This document shows positions 26,447-34,080 of a stretch of DNA of 64,000 nucleotides, one piece after another (the first letter of the stretch is position 1; each line of letters opens with the position of its first letter). The position numbers and the translations under genes are program-made. The notes under the pieces were generated by a model. The model was given only the letters and a program-made list of their open reading frames with translations. It ran no database searches and was not told where the DNA came from. Source of the stretch: Palsa-504 sp963808615 (GTDB taxonomy: Bacteria > Actinomycetota > Actinomycetes > Streptosporangiales > Streptosporangiaceae); the NCBI GenBank assembly GCA_963808615.1, contig CAWEGV010000011.1, positions 868,001 to 932,000 on the forward strand, written 5' to 3'.

Positions 26447-26872
26447 TCAGGCAGGCTCTTCGTGGTGAAGCGAGGGAGCATAGGAGATGCCGACGATCAA
26501 GCCATCCTCGGTGAGAAGCCTGGTCACCGTCTGCCCCCACGGCTCTGTGCGGGCCGGGTGCAACAGCTCAAAGCCCTCGCGCTGAAGGTCGTCGCCTGCC
26601 GCCGCGACAGCGTCCGCGTCCTCCACCTCGAATTCGATTGATGCCTGGGGGACCACCCGGCCCGCGGGCCATTCCGGTGTGCCAAAGCACGCCTGAGCCG
26701 CCTCCGAGAGCGGCCACACGCCGAAGTGCTTGCTGCCGGGGATGCTCCCGCTGGAGTAATAGCCGTCGCCTTCGCCCTCCAACGGGAGGCCGAGGGCATC
26801 CATGAACAGCTTGCGGCTCTGCGGTGGGTCAGCGGCGACCACCGCCACGCTCGTGATGAACACCACGTTCAT
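26447..26872 (-). CDS. VOC family protein (glyoxalase/bleomycin-resistance fold)
   Basis: A 141-residue single-domain VOC protein: FITSVAVVAADPPQSRKLFM (first beta-alpha unit), GSKHFGVWPLSEAAQ, SIEFEVEDADAVAAAGDDLQ (second unit), EPWGQTVTRLLTEDG. Members bind a metal and act as glyoxalases, dioxygenases or drug-binding proteins; the role here is open. ATG 26872 fits the family's N-terminus better than the longer frame to 27019. Confidence 0.75.
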   Translation of the reverse strand: MNVVFITSVAVVAADPPQSRKLFMDALGLPLEGEGDGYYSSGSIPGSKHFGVWPLSEAAQACFGTPEWPAGRVVPQASIEFEVEDADAVAAAGDDLQREGFELLHPARTEPWGQTVTRLLTEDGLIVGISYAPSLHHEEPA

Positions 26873-26903
26873 GCAGTACAGCCTAAGGCCCCGGCGGGAC
26901 AGT

Positions 26904-27818
26904 TCACGGCTGGTCCTTGAGGCCCACACCGCACAGGTGCCAAGCAGCCCCGCGGTCGTCCCCGGGCGGTTCGGGAACCACGAGCCTGAGCACGGGTTCG
27001 TCGTCGCCGTTGTCCTCATGGCGTTGGCGGAGCGGATTGTCTAGATCGGGTCGCCACTGCGCGGGGCGCACCAGGCCGGGCTCTACCAGCGTGAACCCGT
27101 CGAAGAATCGTGCGATGTCGGCGCGGCTGCGTGAGATGAGCGGCGTATTCCAGTGCAGTTCCTGGGTCACGCGGAACAGCCCCTCGGCCGCTTCGGGGTG
27201 AGCTTCGTCGGTCATGTGGCTCAGGGCCAGGTAGCTGCCCGGCACCACCGCATCCCGGAACTGCCGGACGACCCCCCGCGGGTCTTCCCTATCCCACAGG
27301 CAGTGCAGCACGCACATGAACATGATCCCGATCGGCTGGCCGAAGTCGAGCAGGCCCCGGACCTGCGAGTCGTCGAGCACCTGCCCCGGTTCGCGCAGGT
27401 CCGCCCGGAGGGTGACCACATTGGGTCCTGCCATCAGCGCGGCAGCATGGGACGACACCAGCGGGTCGACGTCGACGTAGACCACGCGCGCCTCGGGCGC
27501 GGTCCGGCGGGCGATCTGGTGCGTGCTGGCCATGTTCGGCAGGCCCGAGCCGAGGTCAAGGAACTGGCGGACGCCCTGCCCGAGCATGTAGTCGACCATC
27601 CGCTGCAGCAGATGGCGGCTCTCCACGGCCGTGTCCGCGCCATCCGGCACACCCAGCCCCCGCACCATCGTATTGGCCGCGTCGGACGCCTGCCGATCGA
27701 CGGCGAAGTTGTCCTTGCCGCCGAGCTGGTAATTCCAGATGCGGGCTGTGTTGGGGTAGCGGGCGCCGGTGGGGTCACCGGCGTCCAGGTCGGAGGGGAT
27801 TGGCGGTTGGCCAGACAT
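26904..27818 (-). CDS. SAM-dependent methyltransferase, DUF574 (Methyltransf_19) type
   Basis: A 304-residue protein of an actinobacterial family defined by ARIWNYQLGGKDNFAVDRQA near residue 25. Methyltransferase motifs: FLDLGSGLPNMAS, VYVDVDPLVSSHA, and IMFMCVLHCLWD; C-terminal FFDGFTLVEPGLVRPAQWRP is also typical. The family is abundant in streptomycetes and relatives, often near XRE/DUF397 regulators; substrates are unknown. A strong terminator (27901-27943) separates it from the upstream gene, so it is transcribed on its own. Confidence 0.9.
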   Translation of the reverse strand: MSGQPPIPSDLDAGDPTGARYPNTARIWNYQLGGKDNFAVDRQASDAANTMVRGLGVPDGADTAVESRHLLQRMVDYMLGQGVRQFLDLGSGLPNMASTHQIARRTAPEARVVYVDVDPLVSSHAAALMAGPNVVTLRADLREPGQVLDDSQVRGLLDFGQPIGIMFMCVLHCLWDREDPRGVVRQFRDAVVPGSYLALSHMTDEAHPEAAEGLFRVTQELHWNTPLISRSRADIARFFDGFTLVEPGLVRPAQWRPDLDNPLRQRHEDNGDDEPVLRLVVPEPPGDDRGAAWHLCGVGLKDQP

Positions 27819-27900
27819 CGGGCATCTTCCTGTGCGGGTTAACTAGGGCCTCCCCGATGATATGGCAGCCCGGAATCCACGGCGGGTCCGGTCCGATTCA

Positions 27901-27943
27901 AACGGCCGAAGGCCGGGAAGCACGGTCCCGGCCTTCGGCCGTT
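27901..27943. terminator. Strong hairpin, 18-bp perfect stem
   Basis: AACGGCCGAAGGCCGGGA (27901-27918) pairs perfectly with TCCCGGCCTTCGGCCGTT (27926-27943) around a 7-nt loop, AGCACGG. It starts 22 nt downstream of the stop of the minus-strand peptidoglycan-binding gene (27966). An efficient intrinsic terminator. Confidence 0.85.
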
Positions 27944-27965
27944 GGTGGAGGGTATGGGTGCCTGA

Positions 27966-28421
27966 TCAACCAGCCATCTGGTTGTTGCCGTGGGCCAGGA
28001 AGTTGGCCAGCGCGGCCTCGGTGGCGGCGTTCATCTGTCCCGTCTGGGGCAGGTGGGCGTCGCGCTGGAGGTACTTGATCGCCGCGATGGTCTGGGGACC
28101 CATGATGCCATCGTCAGGGCCTTCGTAGTAGTTCAGCTGACCCAGCTCCTGCTGCAGCTTCATCACGGTGGCCGAGGGCTTCACCGGCGGGGTGACGGGG
28201 TGGGCCGGAGTGGTGGGGTTGGCCGGGGCAGATGTCGAGGTCGGCGTGCCGGTCGTGGCCGCGGTCGGGCTGGAATGCGAGTGGGTCAGGATCATCACCA
28301 GCGCAAAGATGGCCACCACGGCTGCCACGCCGATGACCACGGCCCCGGTGCGGAACCGGGACGGGCCGGGGCCCTGCTGGTAGGGGGTCTGCTGGTTCGG
28401 GGTGTAGGTCCGAGTGCTCAT
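27966..28421 (-). CDS. Membrane-anchored peptidoglycan-binding protein
   Basis: A 151-residue protein: short cytoplasmic Gln/Pro-rich tail, one membrane segment (VVIGVAAVVAIFALVMILTH, about residues 28-48), a Thr/Pro/Ala spacer, and a PG_binding_1 domain from about residue 86 (KLQQELGQLNYYEGPDDGIM, GPQTIAAIKYLQRDAHLPQT). It should sit in the membrane with the domain bound to cell wall. A perfect inverted repeat (28440-28467) lies just upstream of ATG 28421, and a strong terminator lies downstream. Confidence 0.85.
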   Translation of the reverse strand: MSTRTYTPNQQTPYQQGPGPSRFRTGAVVIGVAAVVAIFALVMILTHSHSSPTAATTGTPTSTSAPANPTTPAHPVTPPVKPSATVMKLQQELGQLNYYEGPDDGIMGPQTIAAIKYLQRDAHLPQTGQMNAATEAALANFLAHGNNQMAG

Positions 28422-28439
28422 GTAGGTTGCTCCTTAGCT

Positions 28440-28467
28440 CAGTGGATCCGTGTGGATAGATCCACTG
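28440..28467. promoter_or_regulatory. Inverted repeat upstream of the peptidoglycan-binding gene
   Basis: CAGTGGATC (28440-28448) and GATCCACTG (28459-28467) are perfect inverted arms with a 10-nt spacer. It is 19 nt before ATG 28421 and 38 nt after the stop of the antiporter gene, so it could be an operator for the former or a terminator for the latter. Confidence 0.5.
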
Positions 28468-28504
28468 TCGCTTGAGCCGAGAGCAAAATCCCTAGAGAGA
28501 CTCC

Positions 28505-29764
28505 CTAGTTAGCCTCCCCAGTAGTCAGGCCAGGATTCTCCTGTGGTCCGCCGGTCCTGGTGGTCGTTTCCATCGTGGCCGCCCCGGCATCAGCGGGGGT
28601 GAGCGGCGCGGACCGGTGCAGCCCAACTGCGATGAGGGGGTAGACCAGGACCGAGAGCACGCCCGCGCCGATCAGGGCGGCGGCCGTGGCGGGGAGCATG
28701 ATCCCGTCCCGCTGGCCGATCTCGGCCAGAGCGATCAGCAGCGGCAATGTGGTGGCCGTGATGAAGGTCATCTCGACCCGCTGCCGGGCGGCCAGGACAT
28801 GCCGGTAGACCAGCAGCGAGGGCAGGCCCCGGACGATCAGCAGCAGCACGAAGAAGAGAAGCATGCGCAGCGGGCTCTGGCTGATCGCCTTGAGGTCCAG
28901 GGTCATGCCGGAGGAGATGAAGAAGATCGGGATGAAGACCCCGTAGCCGACCGCGTTGAACTTGCGCTCCAGCCCTTCGGTGTCCATGTGGAACCGGCGC
29001 GTCCAGGCCCGCAGCACCATCCCGGCCAGCACGGCGCCGAGCACTACGTCCAGGCCGAACCGGCTGGCCACGGCGAGCAGCGCGAACAGCAGCACCACGG
29101 CCCAGCGCAGCGTGGTCTGCCCGGTCGCGTCCTGGCCTTCCCGGATGATCCGCCGCACCGTGACGCTCTTGGCCAGCCAGGGTGCGGCGGACAAGGCGAT
29201 GGCGAGCAGTCCCACCGCGGCGACGGAGGCCAGAGCGATGAAATGGCCCCGCTGGGTCAAGAACACCGCGATAATCAGGATCGGGAAGAGTTCCCCGGTT
29301 GCCCCCGCGGCGTATACGTGCTGGCCGAACTGGCCGTTGAGCATGCCATTGTCCCGCAGGATGGGCAGCAGCGTGCCCAGTGCCGTGGTGGTCAGCGCCA
29401 GCCCGACCGGCACGTAGTCCTTGATGTATCCGGCCGCGGCCAGCCCCCCCGCCACTCCCACGGCGATCACCGCCGAGATCAGCCAGCCTGAGATGGCCAG
29501 CCTGCCGGGTTGTTGCCGCAGCAGTGCCGGATCCAGTTCGTATCCGGCCAGCAGGAACAGGAAACCCAGTCCGATATTGGCCAGCAGCTGAATGTTGGAG
29601 GTCTCGGCCAGGCCGAGCACATGCGGCCCGATCAGGACGCCGCCGACCAGGAAGATGATCACCTGGGGAATGCGCGGGCCGGGCAGGATGGCCGCCAGGA
29701 GCGGCGCGAGCGCAGCTACCAGCCCCACGGCTACCAGGTCAACCAGCCCTTGGTTAAGGTCCAC
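28505..29764 (-). CDS. Cation/proton antiporter (CPA2/KefB-type)
   Basis: A 419-residue integral membrane protein with about 12-13 helices. Typical features: IPQVIIFLVGGVLIGPHVLG near residue 35, LLANIGLGFLFLLAGYELDP with the acidic transport residues, GLALTTTALGTLLPILRDNG, and a C-terminal VYPLIAVGLHRS followed by a short cytoplasmic tail. It has no TrkA-N domain, so a bare exchanger for Na+ or K+ against H+ is inferred. It is divergent from murL, with a 230-nt shared promoter region. Confidence 0.85.
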   Translation of the reverse strand: MDLNQGLVDLVAVGLVAALAPLLAAILPGPRIPQVIIFLVGGVLIGPHVLGLAETSNIQLLANIGLGFLFLLAGYELDPALLRQQPGRLAISGWLISAVIAVGVAGGLAAAGYIKDYVPVGLALTTTALGTLLPILRDNGMLNGQFGQHVYAAGATGELFPILIIAVFLTQRGHFIALASVAAVGLLAIALSAAPWLAKSVTVRRIIREGQDATGQTTLRWAVVLLFALLAVASRFGLDVVLGAVLAGMVLRAWTRRFHMDTEGLERKFNAVGYGVFIPIFFISSGMTLDLKAISQSPLRMLLFFVLLLIVRGLPSLLVYRHVLAARQRVEMTFITATTLPLLIALAEIGQRDGIMLPATAAALIGAGVLSVLVYPLIAVGLHRSAPLTPADAGAATMETTTRTGGPQENPGLTTGEAN

Positions 29765-29994
29765 GACGGCCGCTTACCGGGGGGGTTACCTGGTCATCGG
29801 GCACGTCAGCACCTCCGGCGGCTGCGAGCTCATGATAAATCACGTACCTGGGAGGCCGCTGTCCGCTCCCGCTGCCTGGCTCATCAAACGCGGCCGAGCA
29901 ACGGGGAGCGGCCATTAACCTTGGTCGGAAGGTCAGCTGGCACGTGCCCTCGATCGTGAGGCGGCGCGCCGGACGGTGAGGGGATTCATTCACG

Positions 29995-31338
29995 ATGGCT
30001 GTTTCGGGTACGGTGCCGCGACCGCCCGAGCGCGGGCGGGTGTTCCGCTACGAGTCGTTCCAGAGTGATGCCGAGCGCGGCCTGCTGACCTGCAGTTACT
30101 CGCTGGACGGCCGGGAGTTCACCGAGCGCGTCACGTTGCTGCCCGGCCCAGGCTGGCGCACCGGGCCGGCCCGTGCCGCGGCCCGCCTGGTGTTCCTGCT
30201 GGCGGGCGTGTCCTACTACAAGACGGCCGCGCCCCCGGTCATCGACTTCGGCCCGACCGCGCTGACCGACACCGAACTGGCCTTCCTCCGCGCGTTCTAC
30301 GTTCACGGCCTGGGCGAGTTCGCCTACCGCAACGCCCTGGACCTGACCCCTGTCCGCCTCGAGGCCAAACGTGCGGCTGCCGGCCCGGCCAGCCCGGCGG
30401 CGGACCGCACCGGGCGGGCGATGGTGCCGTTCGGCGGCGGGATCGACTCGATCGTGGTGGCCGAGCGGGTCCGCGGGCTCGCCGACGCCGCGCTGTTCGT
30501 GGTGAACAGGCCGACCGACCGTTTCGAGGCGATCGAGGCCCCGGCCGCGGTCACCGGGCTGCCCGTGGTGCGCGCCGGACGGGAGATCGATCCGCAGCTG
30601 CTGCGCTCGGCCGAATACGGCTTCCTCAACGGGCACGTGCCGGTGACCGGGATCCTGTCCGCGATCGCGGTGCTGGCCGCGGTGCTCACCGGCCGGGATG
30701 CGGTCGTCATGTCCAACGAGTGGTCGGCGTCCGTCCCCACGCTGGAGTACAAGGGCCGCCCGGTGAATCACCAGTACTCCAAGAGCGATGCCTTCGAGGC
30801 GGCCTTCCGCGGCGTGCTGGCCCAGGGCCCGGGGCCGATGCCGCAGTACTTCTCCTGGCTGAGGGACCGCACGGAGCTGTGGGTGGGCCGCCGTTTCGCC
30901 GGCCTGGAGGCGTATCACGGTTCGTTCCGCAGCTGCAACAAGGCCTTTTACAGCGACCCGGCCCGCCGCTTCGATCACTGGTGCGGGCAGTGCGACAAGT
31001 GCTGCTTCATCGACTTGATCCTGGCCCCGTTCATGCCGGCCGAAGCGCTGCGGCGGATCTTCAGGCAGGCCGGCGAGCCGCTGGGCGATCCGGGGCTGGC
31101 CAGCAAGTTCCGGGCGCTGCTCGGGGCGGGCCGCAAGCCGTTCGAGTGCGTCGGCGAGGTCAACGAGTGCCGGGCCGCGATGCTGCTGGCCGCGCGGCGG
31201 GACGACCGTGCGGACGGCGGCCTGCTCACCGAACTGGCCGCGGAGGTCAGCAGCTGGCCCGATGCGCCGTCGGAGGAGGACATCGCGGCCATGTTCCGGC
31301 CGGTCGGCGAGAACTTTATCCCGCACGGGTACCGATGA
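29995..31338 (+). CDS. murL: UDP-N-acetyl-alpha-D-muramoyl-L-alanyl-L-glutamate epimerase
   Basis: A 447-residue cytosolic enzyme of the MurL family, which uses ATP to epimerise the terminal L-Glu of UDP-MurNAc-L-Ala-L-Glu to D-Glu. Seen: PP-loop-like VPFGGGIDSIVVAE (residues 144-156), consistent with ATP use; FLNGHVPVTGI; MSNEWSAS; and a cysteine cluster RSCNKAF (C314), HWCGQCDKCCF (C330, C333, C336, C337) typical of the family. Decisive context: the stop overlaps the start of murD2 (ATGA, 31335-31338), the partner ligase. Together they place D-Glu in peptidoglycan without glutamate racemase. The identification is from motifs and context. Confidence 0.85.
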   Translation: MAVSGTVPRPPERGRVFRYESFQSDAERGLLTCSYSLDGREFTERVTLLPGPGWRTGPARAAARLVFLLAGVSYYKTAAPPVIDFGPTALTDTELAFLRAFYVHGLGEFAYRNALDLTPVRLEAKRAAAGPASPAADRTGRAMVPFGGGIDSIVVAERVRGLADAALFVVNRPTDRFEAIEAPAAVTGLPVVRAGREIDPQLLRSAEYGFLNGHVPVTGILSAIAVLAAVLTGRDAVVMSNEWSASVPTLEYKGRPVNHQYSKSDAFEAAFRGVLAQGPGPMPQYFSWLRDRTELWVGRRFAGLEAYHGSFRSCNKAFYSDPARRFDHWCGQCDKCCFIDLILAPFMPAEALRRIFRQAGEPLGDPGLASKFRALLGAGRKPFECVGEVNECRAAMLLAARRDDRADGGLLTELAAEVSSWPDAPSEEDIAAMFRPVGENFIPHGYR

Positions 31339-32681
31339 CCGGCTCACGTCCCAAGCTCTCCTGGTCCGGCCTGGCCGGCGCCCGGGTCGGCCTCTGGGGC
31401 CTGGGCCGCGAGGGACACGCGAACCTGCGCAAGCTGCGGGCGCTGGGGGTCGAGCCGGTCCTGGTGGATGATCACCCGCCCGCGGCCGCGATCGGCCAGC
31501 AGGTGCTCGCCACTGGTGGCGGCGGGCTGGCTGCCCTGGAGCGGTGCGACGCGGTGGTGAAGACGCCCGGCCTGAGCCGGTACCGGCCCGAGGTGGCTCA
31601 GCTGGCCGCGCTGGGCATCCCGGTGGTGGGCGGCCTGGGCTTGTGGCTGGCCGACCGGGACCAGGCAGCCCTGCGGCGCATCCTGTGCGTGACCGGCACC
31701 AAGGGGAAGAGCACCACGGCCTCGGTCACCGGGCACCTGCTGACCGGGCTCGGCTACCGGTGCCTGGTGGGCGGCAACATCGGCGTCGTGCCCTACGACC
31801 CGGCCGTCGAAGACGACTTCGACTACTGGGTCATCGAGGTATCTAGCTACCAGGCCACCGACCTGTCCTGCTCGCCGCCGGTGGTGGCGGTCACCTCGCT
31901 GCACCCCGACCACCTCGACTGGCACGGCGGAGTGGAGCAGTACTACCGCGACAAGCTGTCCATGTGCTCCCAGCCTGGTGCCGAGCTCACCGTGGCGAAC
32001 GGCGACAGCGACCTGCTCCGGCAGCACGAAAGCCTGCTCGGGCCGCGGGTGGAGTGGGTGTCTGCGGATGATGATCCGGCCGCGGACTGGATGGAGCCGC
32101 TCGGGCTGCTCGGGCGGCACAACCGGCGCAACGCGCTGATCGCCCGGTGCTGCCTGGGTGCCCTCGGCGTCCCCGGAGCCGCCGACGACGCGAAGCTCCG
32201 CGCGGCGGCCGAGAGCTACCAGCCGCTGCCCAGCAGGCTCGCGGCGATCCGGACGGTCGCCGGAGTCACCTTTGTCGACGACAGCCTGTCCACCAACGTG
32301 CTGCCCACGCTCGCCGCGCTGGAGGCGTTCGAGGGCCGGCGGGTGGCGCTGATCGTCGGCGGGCACGACCGGGGCATCGACTATGCGCCGCTGGCCGCCG
32401 GCCTGGTCGCCCGGGCCTGGCCGACCCTGGCCCTGACCATCCCGGATAGCGGGCCCCGCATCCGCGCCCAGCTCGAGCGGGCCGCGAGCACGCACGAGTC
32501 CCGCGCGTTCGCGGGCGCAAAGGACTGTCCCGACCTGGAGGCGGCCGTCGCCGCCGGGTTCGGCTGGGCCCAGCCCGACGGGGTGGTCCTGCTGTCGCCC
32601 GCCGCGCCGAGCTTCGGGCGGTTCCGGGACTACCGAGACCGCAGCGACGCCTTCGCGCACGCCGTCCGGGCGATTTCCTGA
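31335..32681 (+). CDS. murD2: UDP-N-acetylmuramoyl-L-alanine--L-glutamate ligase
   Basis: A 448-residue Mur ligase. N-terminal Rossmann segment GARVGLWGLGREGHANLRKL, P-loop VTGTKGKSTTAS (residues 119-130), GGNIGVVPYD, VIEVSSYQATDL, SLHPDHLDWHGGVEQYYRDK with metal-binding residues, NRRNALIARCCLGALG, and C-terminal domain SLSTNVLPTLAALEAF and LIVGGHDRGIDY. It differs from ordinary MurD in linking L-Glu rather than D-Glu to UDP-MurNAc-L-Ala; this is inferred from its coupling to murL. ATGA overlap with murL; 15-nt gap to a convergent methyltransferase gene. Confidence 0.85.
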   Translation: MTGSRPKLSWSGLAGARVGLWGLGREGHANLRKLRALGVEPVLVDDHPPAAAIGQQVLATGGGGLAALERCDAVVKTPGLSRYRPEVAQLAALGIPVVGGLGLWLADRDQAALRRILCVTGTKGKSTTASVTGHLLTGLGYRCLVGGNIGVVPYDPAVEDDFDYWVIEVSSYQATDLSCSPPVVAVTSLHPDHLDWHGGVEQYYRDKLSMCSQPGAELTVANGDSDLLRQHESLLGPRVEWVSADDDPAADWMEPLGLLGRHNRRNALIARCCLGALGVPGAADDAKLRAAAESYQPLPSRLAAIRTVAGVTFVDDSLSTNVLPTLAALEAFEGRRVALIVGGHDRGIDYAPLAAGLVARAWPTLALTIPDSGPRIRAQLERAASTHESRAFAGAKDCPDLEAAVAAGFGWAQPDGVVLLSPAAPSFGRFRDYRDRSDAFAHAVRAIS

Positions 32682-32696
32682 GTTCCGGCCCGGCTG

Positions 32697-33413
32697 TCAC
32701 CTTCTGAGACCGGTCACCACCCGCAGTCCGGGCGGCAGCTCCTCGGTGCCGAACGACGACCGCACCTCAGCGTCCACGCCGTGCCCGGCCAGCAGGCCCG
32801 GGATGCGCGAGGTGTCCACGAGCACGTTCTTGTGGTGCTCGCTGCTACGCCGCCAGGCCCCGGCGCCGTCAGCGACGAACGTCGTGATGTCCCGCACGAA
32901 CACATCCGGCGCCGGGCTGGAGTACTCGGTGATGATGGCCCAGTCCGGATCGACCCGGCTGAAGTTCTCCGCACCCTCGCGGATCGTGCCCCACTCCAGG
33001 TCGCAGATGTCGATCGCGAGTATCCCGCCCGGGCGCAGCGCGCCGGCCATGCTGGTCAGGGCCCGGTCGATGGCCGGCGCATCGGGCAGGTAGCTGACCA
33101 CATGGCCGACCGAGACGACCGCATCCGCTGTCGGCAGCGGATCGTCGGGCAGGGTGAGCACCCGCAGGTCCACGTCCGCGCCCAGCTCCGATCGGGCCAG
33201 CCCGATCATGGCGGGCGACGCATCGGTGGCGATGACCTGGTGCCCCGCGGCCAGCAGGTGCCGGGTCAGCGCGCCCGCGCCGCAGCCGAGCTCCAGGACG
33301 AGGCCGCCGGCCACCGGACGCAGCAGGTCCAGGATGCCCGGCGCGCAGTTATCGGCGTGCTGACCGTAGCCGCGGGCGTGCACCAGGGCCAGGTCGTGCT
33401 GGTAATACGCCAT
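32697..33413 (-). CDS. Class I SAM-dependent methyltransferase
   Basis: A 238-residue methyltransferase: YYQHDLALVHARGYGQHADN N-terminus, motif I VLELGCGAGALTRHLLAAGH, motif II VIATDASPAMIGLARSE, motif III DAVVSVGHVVSYLPDAP, and GGILAIDICDLEW. ATG 33413 begins 1 nt after the stop of the pentapeptide-repeat gene, so the two are one translational unit. The substrate is unknown. It is convergent with murD2. Confidence 0.85.
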   Translation of the reverse strand: MAYYQHDLALVHARGYGQHADNCAPGILDLLRPVAGGLVLELGCGAGALTRHLLAAGHQVIATDASPAMIGLARSELGADVDLRVLTLPDDPLPTADAVVSVGHVVSYLPDAPAIDRALTSMAGALRPGGILAIDICDLEWGTIREGAENFSRVDPDWAIITEYSSPAPDVFVRDITTFVADGAGAWRRSSEHHKNVLVDTSRIPGLLAGHGVDAEVRSSFGTEELPPGLRVVTGLRR

Positions 33414-33414
33414 G

Positions 33415-34011
33415 TCAGTCCTCCACCGTGATGCCCAGGTGGTTCGCCAGCTGCGGGGCCAGAGCCACCAGCTGGACGCTGTCGATAGTCGTGCCGCCCA
33501 GCGACCCGAGGCCACCGGTGATGCCCAGCAAGGCGCCTCGCAGATCCACGTCCGTGCAGGTCGTCTTCGTGAAGTCCGCGCCGGTCAGGGTGCAGCCACC
33601 GAAGCTGACCCGCAGCAGCGTGGCGTGGGAGAAGTCCGGGTCGCGCAGCAGGCAGTTCTCGAACCGCACGTCGGCGAGCGTGCCACCGCGGAAGTTCACT
33701 GAGTCGAGCTTGCCGTCCCGGAACACCACGCGACGCCACCCGGCCGAGTAGGCCTGTACCCCGGCCAGCGCGCAGCCGGTCAGGGTCACATCCTGCCAGC
33801 CGGTTTCGGCCAGGTCGGTGCCGACGATCCGGACCTCCCGCATCGCCGTGTCGGTGAACCTGCACTTCCGCAGGTTGCAGTCGCTGAACGACACGCCGGC
33901 AAACGAACAGTCCAGGAACAGGGAGTTCCCCGCGGCGGCCTGGTCGAACACCGCGTCAGCGAAACGTTCGCCGTCATACTGCTCGTCCGGCCGCAACTCC
34001 CGGCGTCCCAT
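33415..34011 (-). CDS. Pentapeptide repeat protein (MfpA/Qnr-like)
   Basis: A 198-residue protein built of A(D/N)LxX-type pentapeptides: FLDCSFAGVSFSDCNLRKCR, FTDTAMREVRIVGTDLAETG, a short loop region, then VNFRGGTLADVRFENCLLRD and LTGADFTKTTCTDVDLRGAL. The C-terminal cap DSVQLVALAPQLANHLGI resembles MfpA/Qnr proteins, right-handed beta-helices that mimic DNA and protect gyrase. Start 34011 is chosen over 34035 because TACAGT at -12 to -7 would give a near-leaderless mRNA. First gene of a pair with the methyltransferase; the gyrase role is inferred. Confidence 0.75.
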   Translation of the reverse strand: MGRRELRPDEQYDGERFADAVFDQAAAGNSLFLDCSFAGVSFSDCNLRKCRFTDTAMREVRIVGTDLAETGWQDVTLTGCALAGVQAYSAGWRRVVFRDGKLDSVNFRGGTLADVRFENCLLRDPDFSHATLLRVSFGGCTLTGADFTKTTCTDVDLRGALLGITGGLGSLGGTTIDSVQLVALAPQLANHLGITVED

Positions 34012-34080
34012 GCTGTTGACTGTACCGGGGCGCATGCGGGCCGGCCGGAAGCGTCACACGCGGGGAGAAGGGGCACGCGC

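Noticed and set aside
31344..32660. Long minus-strand frames opposite murL and murD2
   Set aside because: Composition is typical of antisense GC-rich shadows; Mur ligase motifs on the plus strand are decisive.
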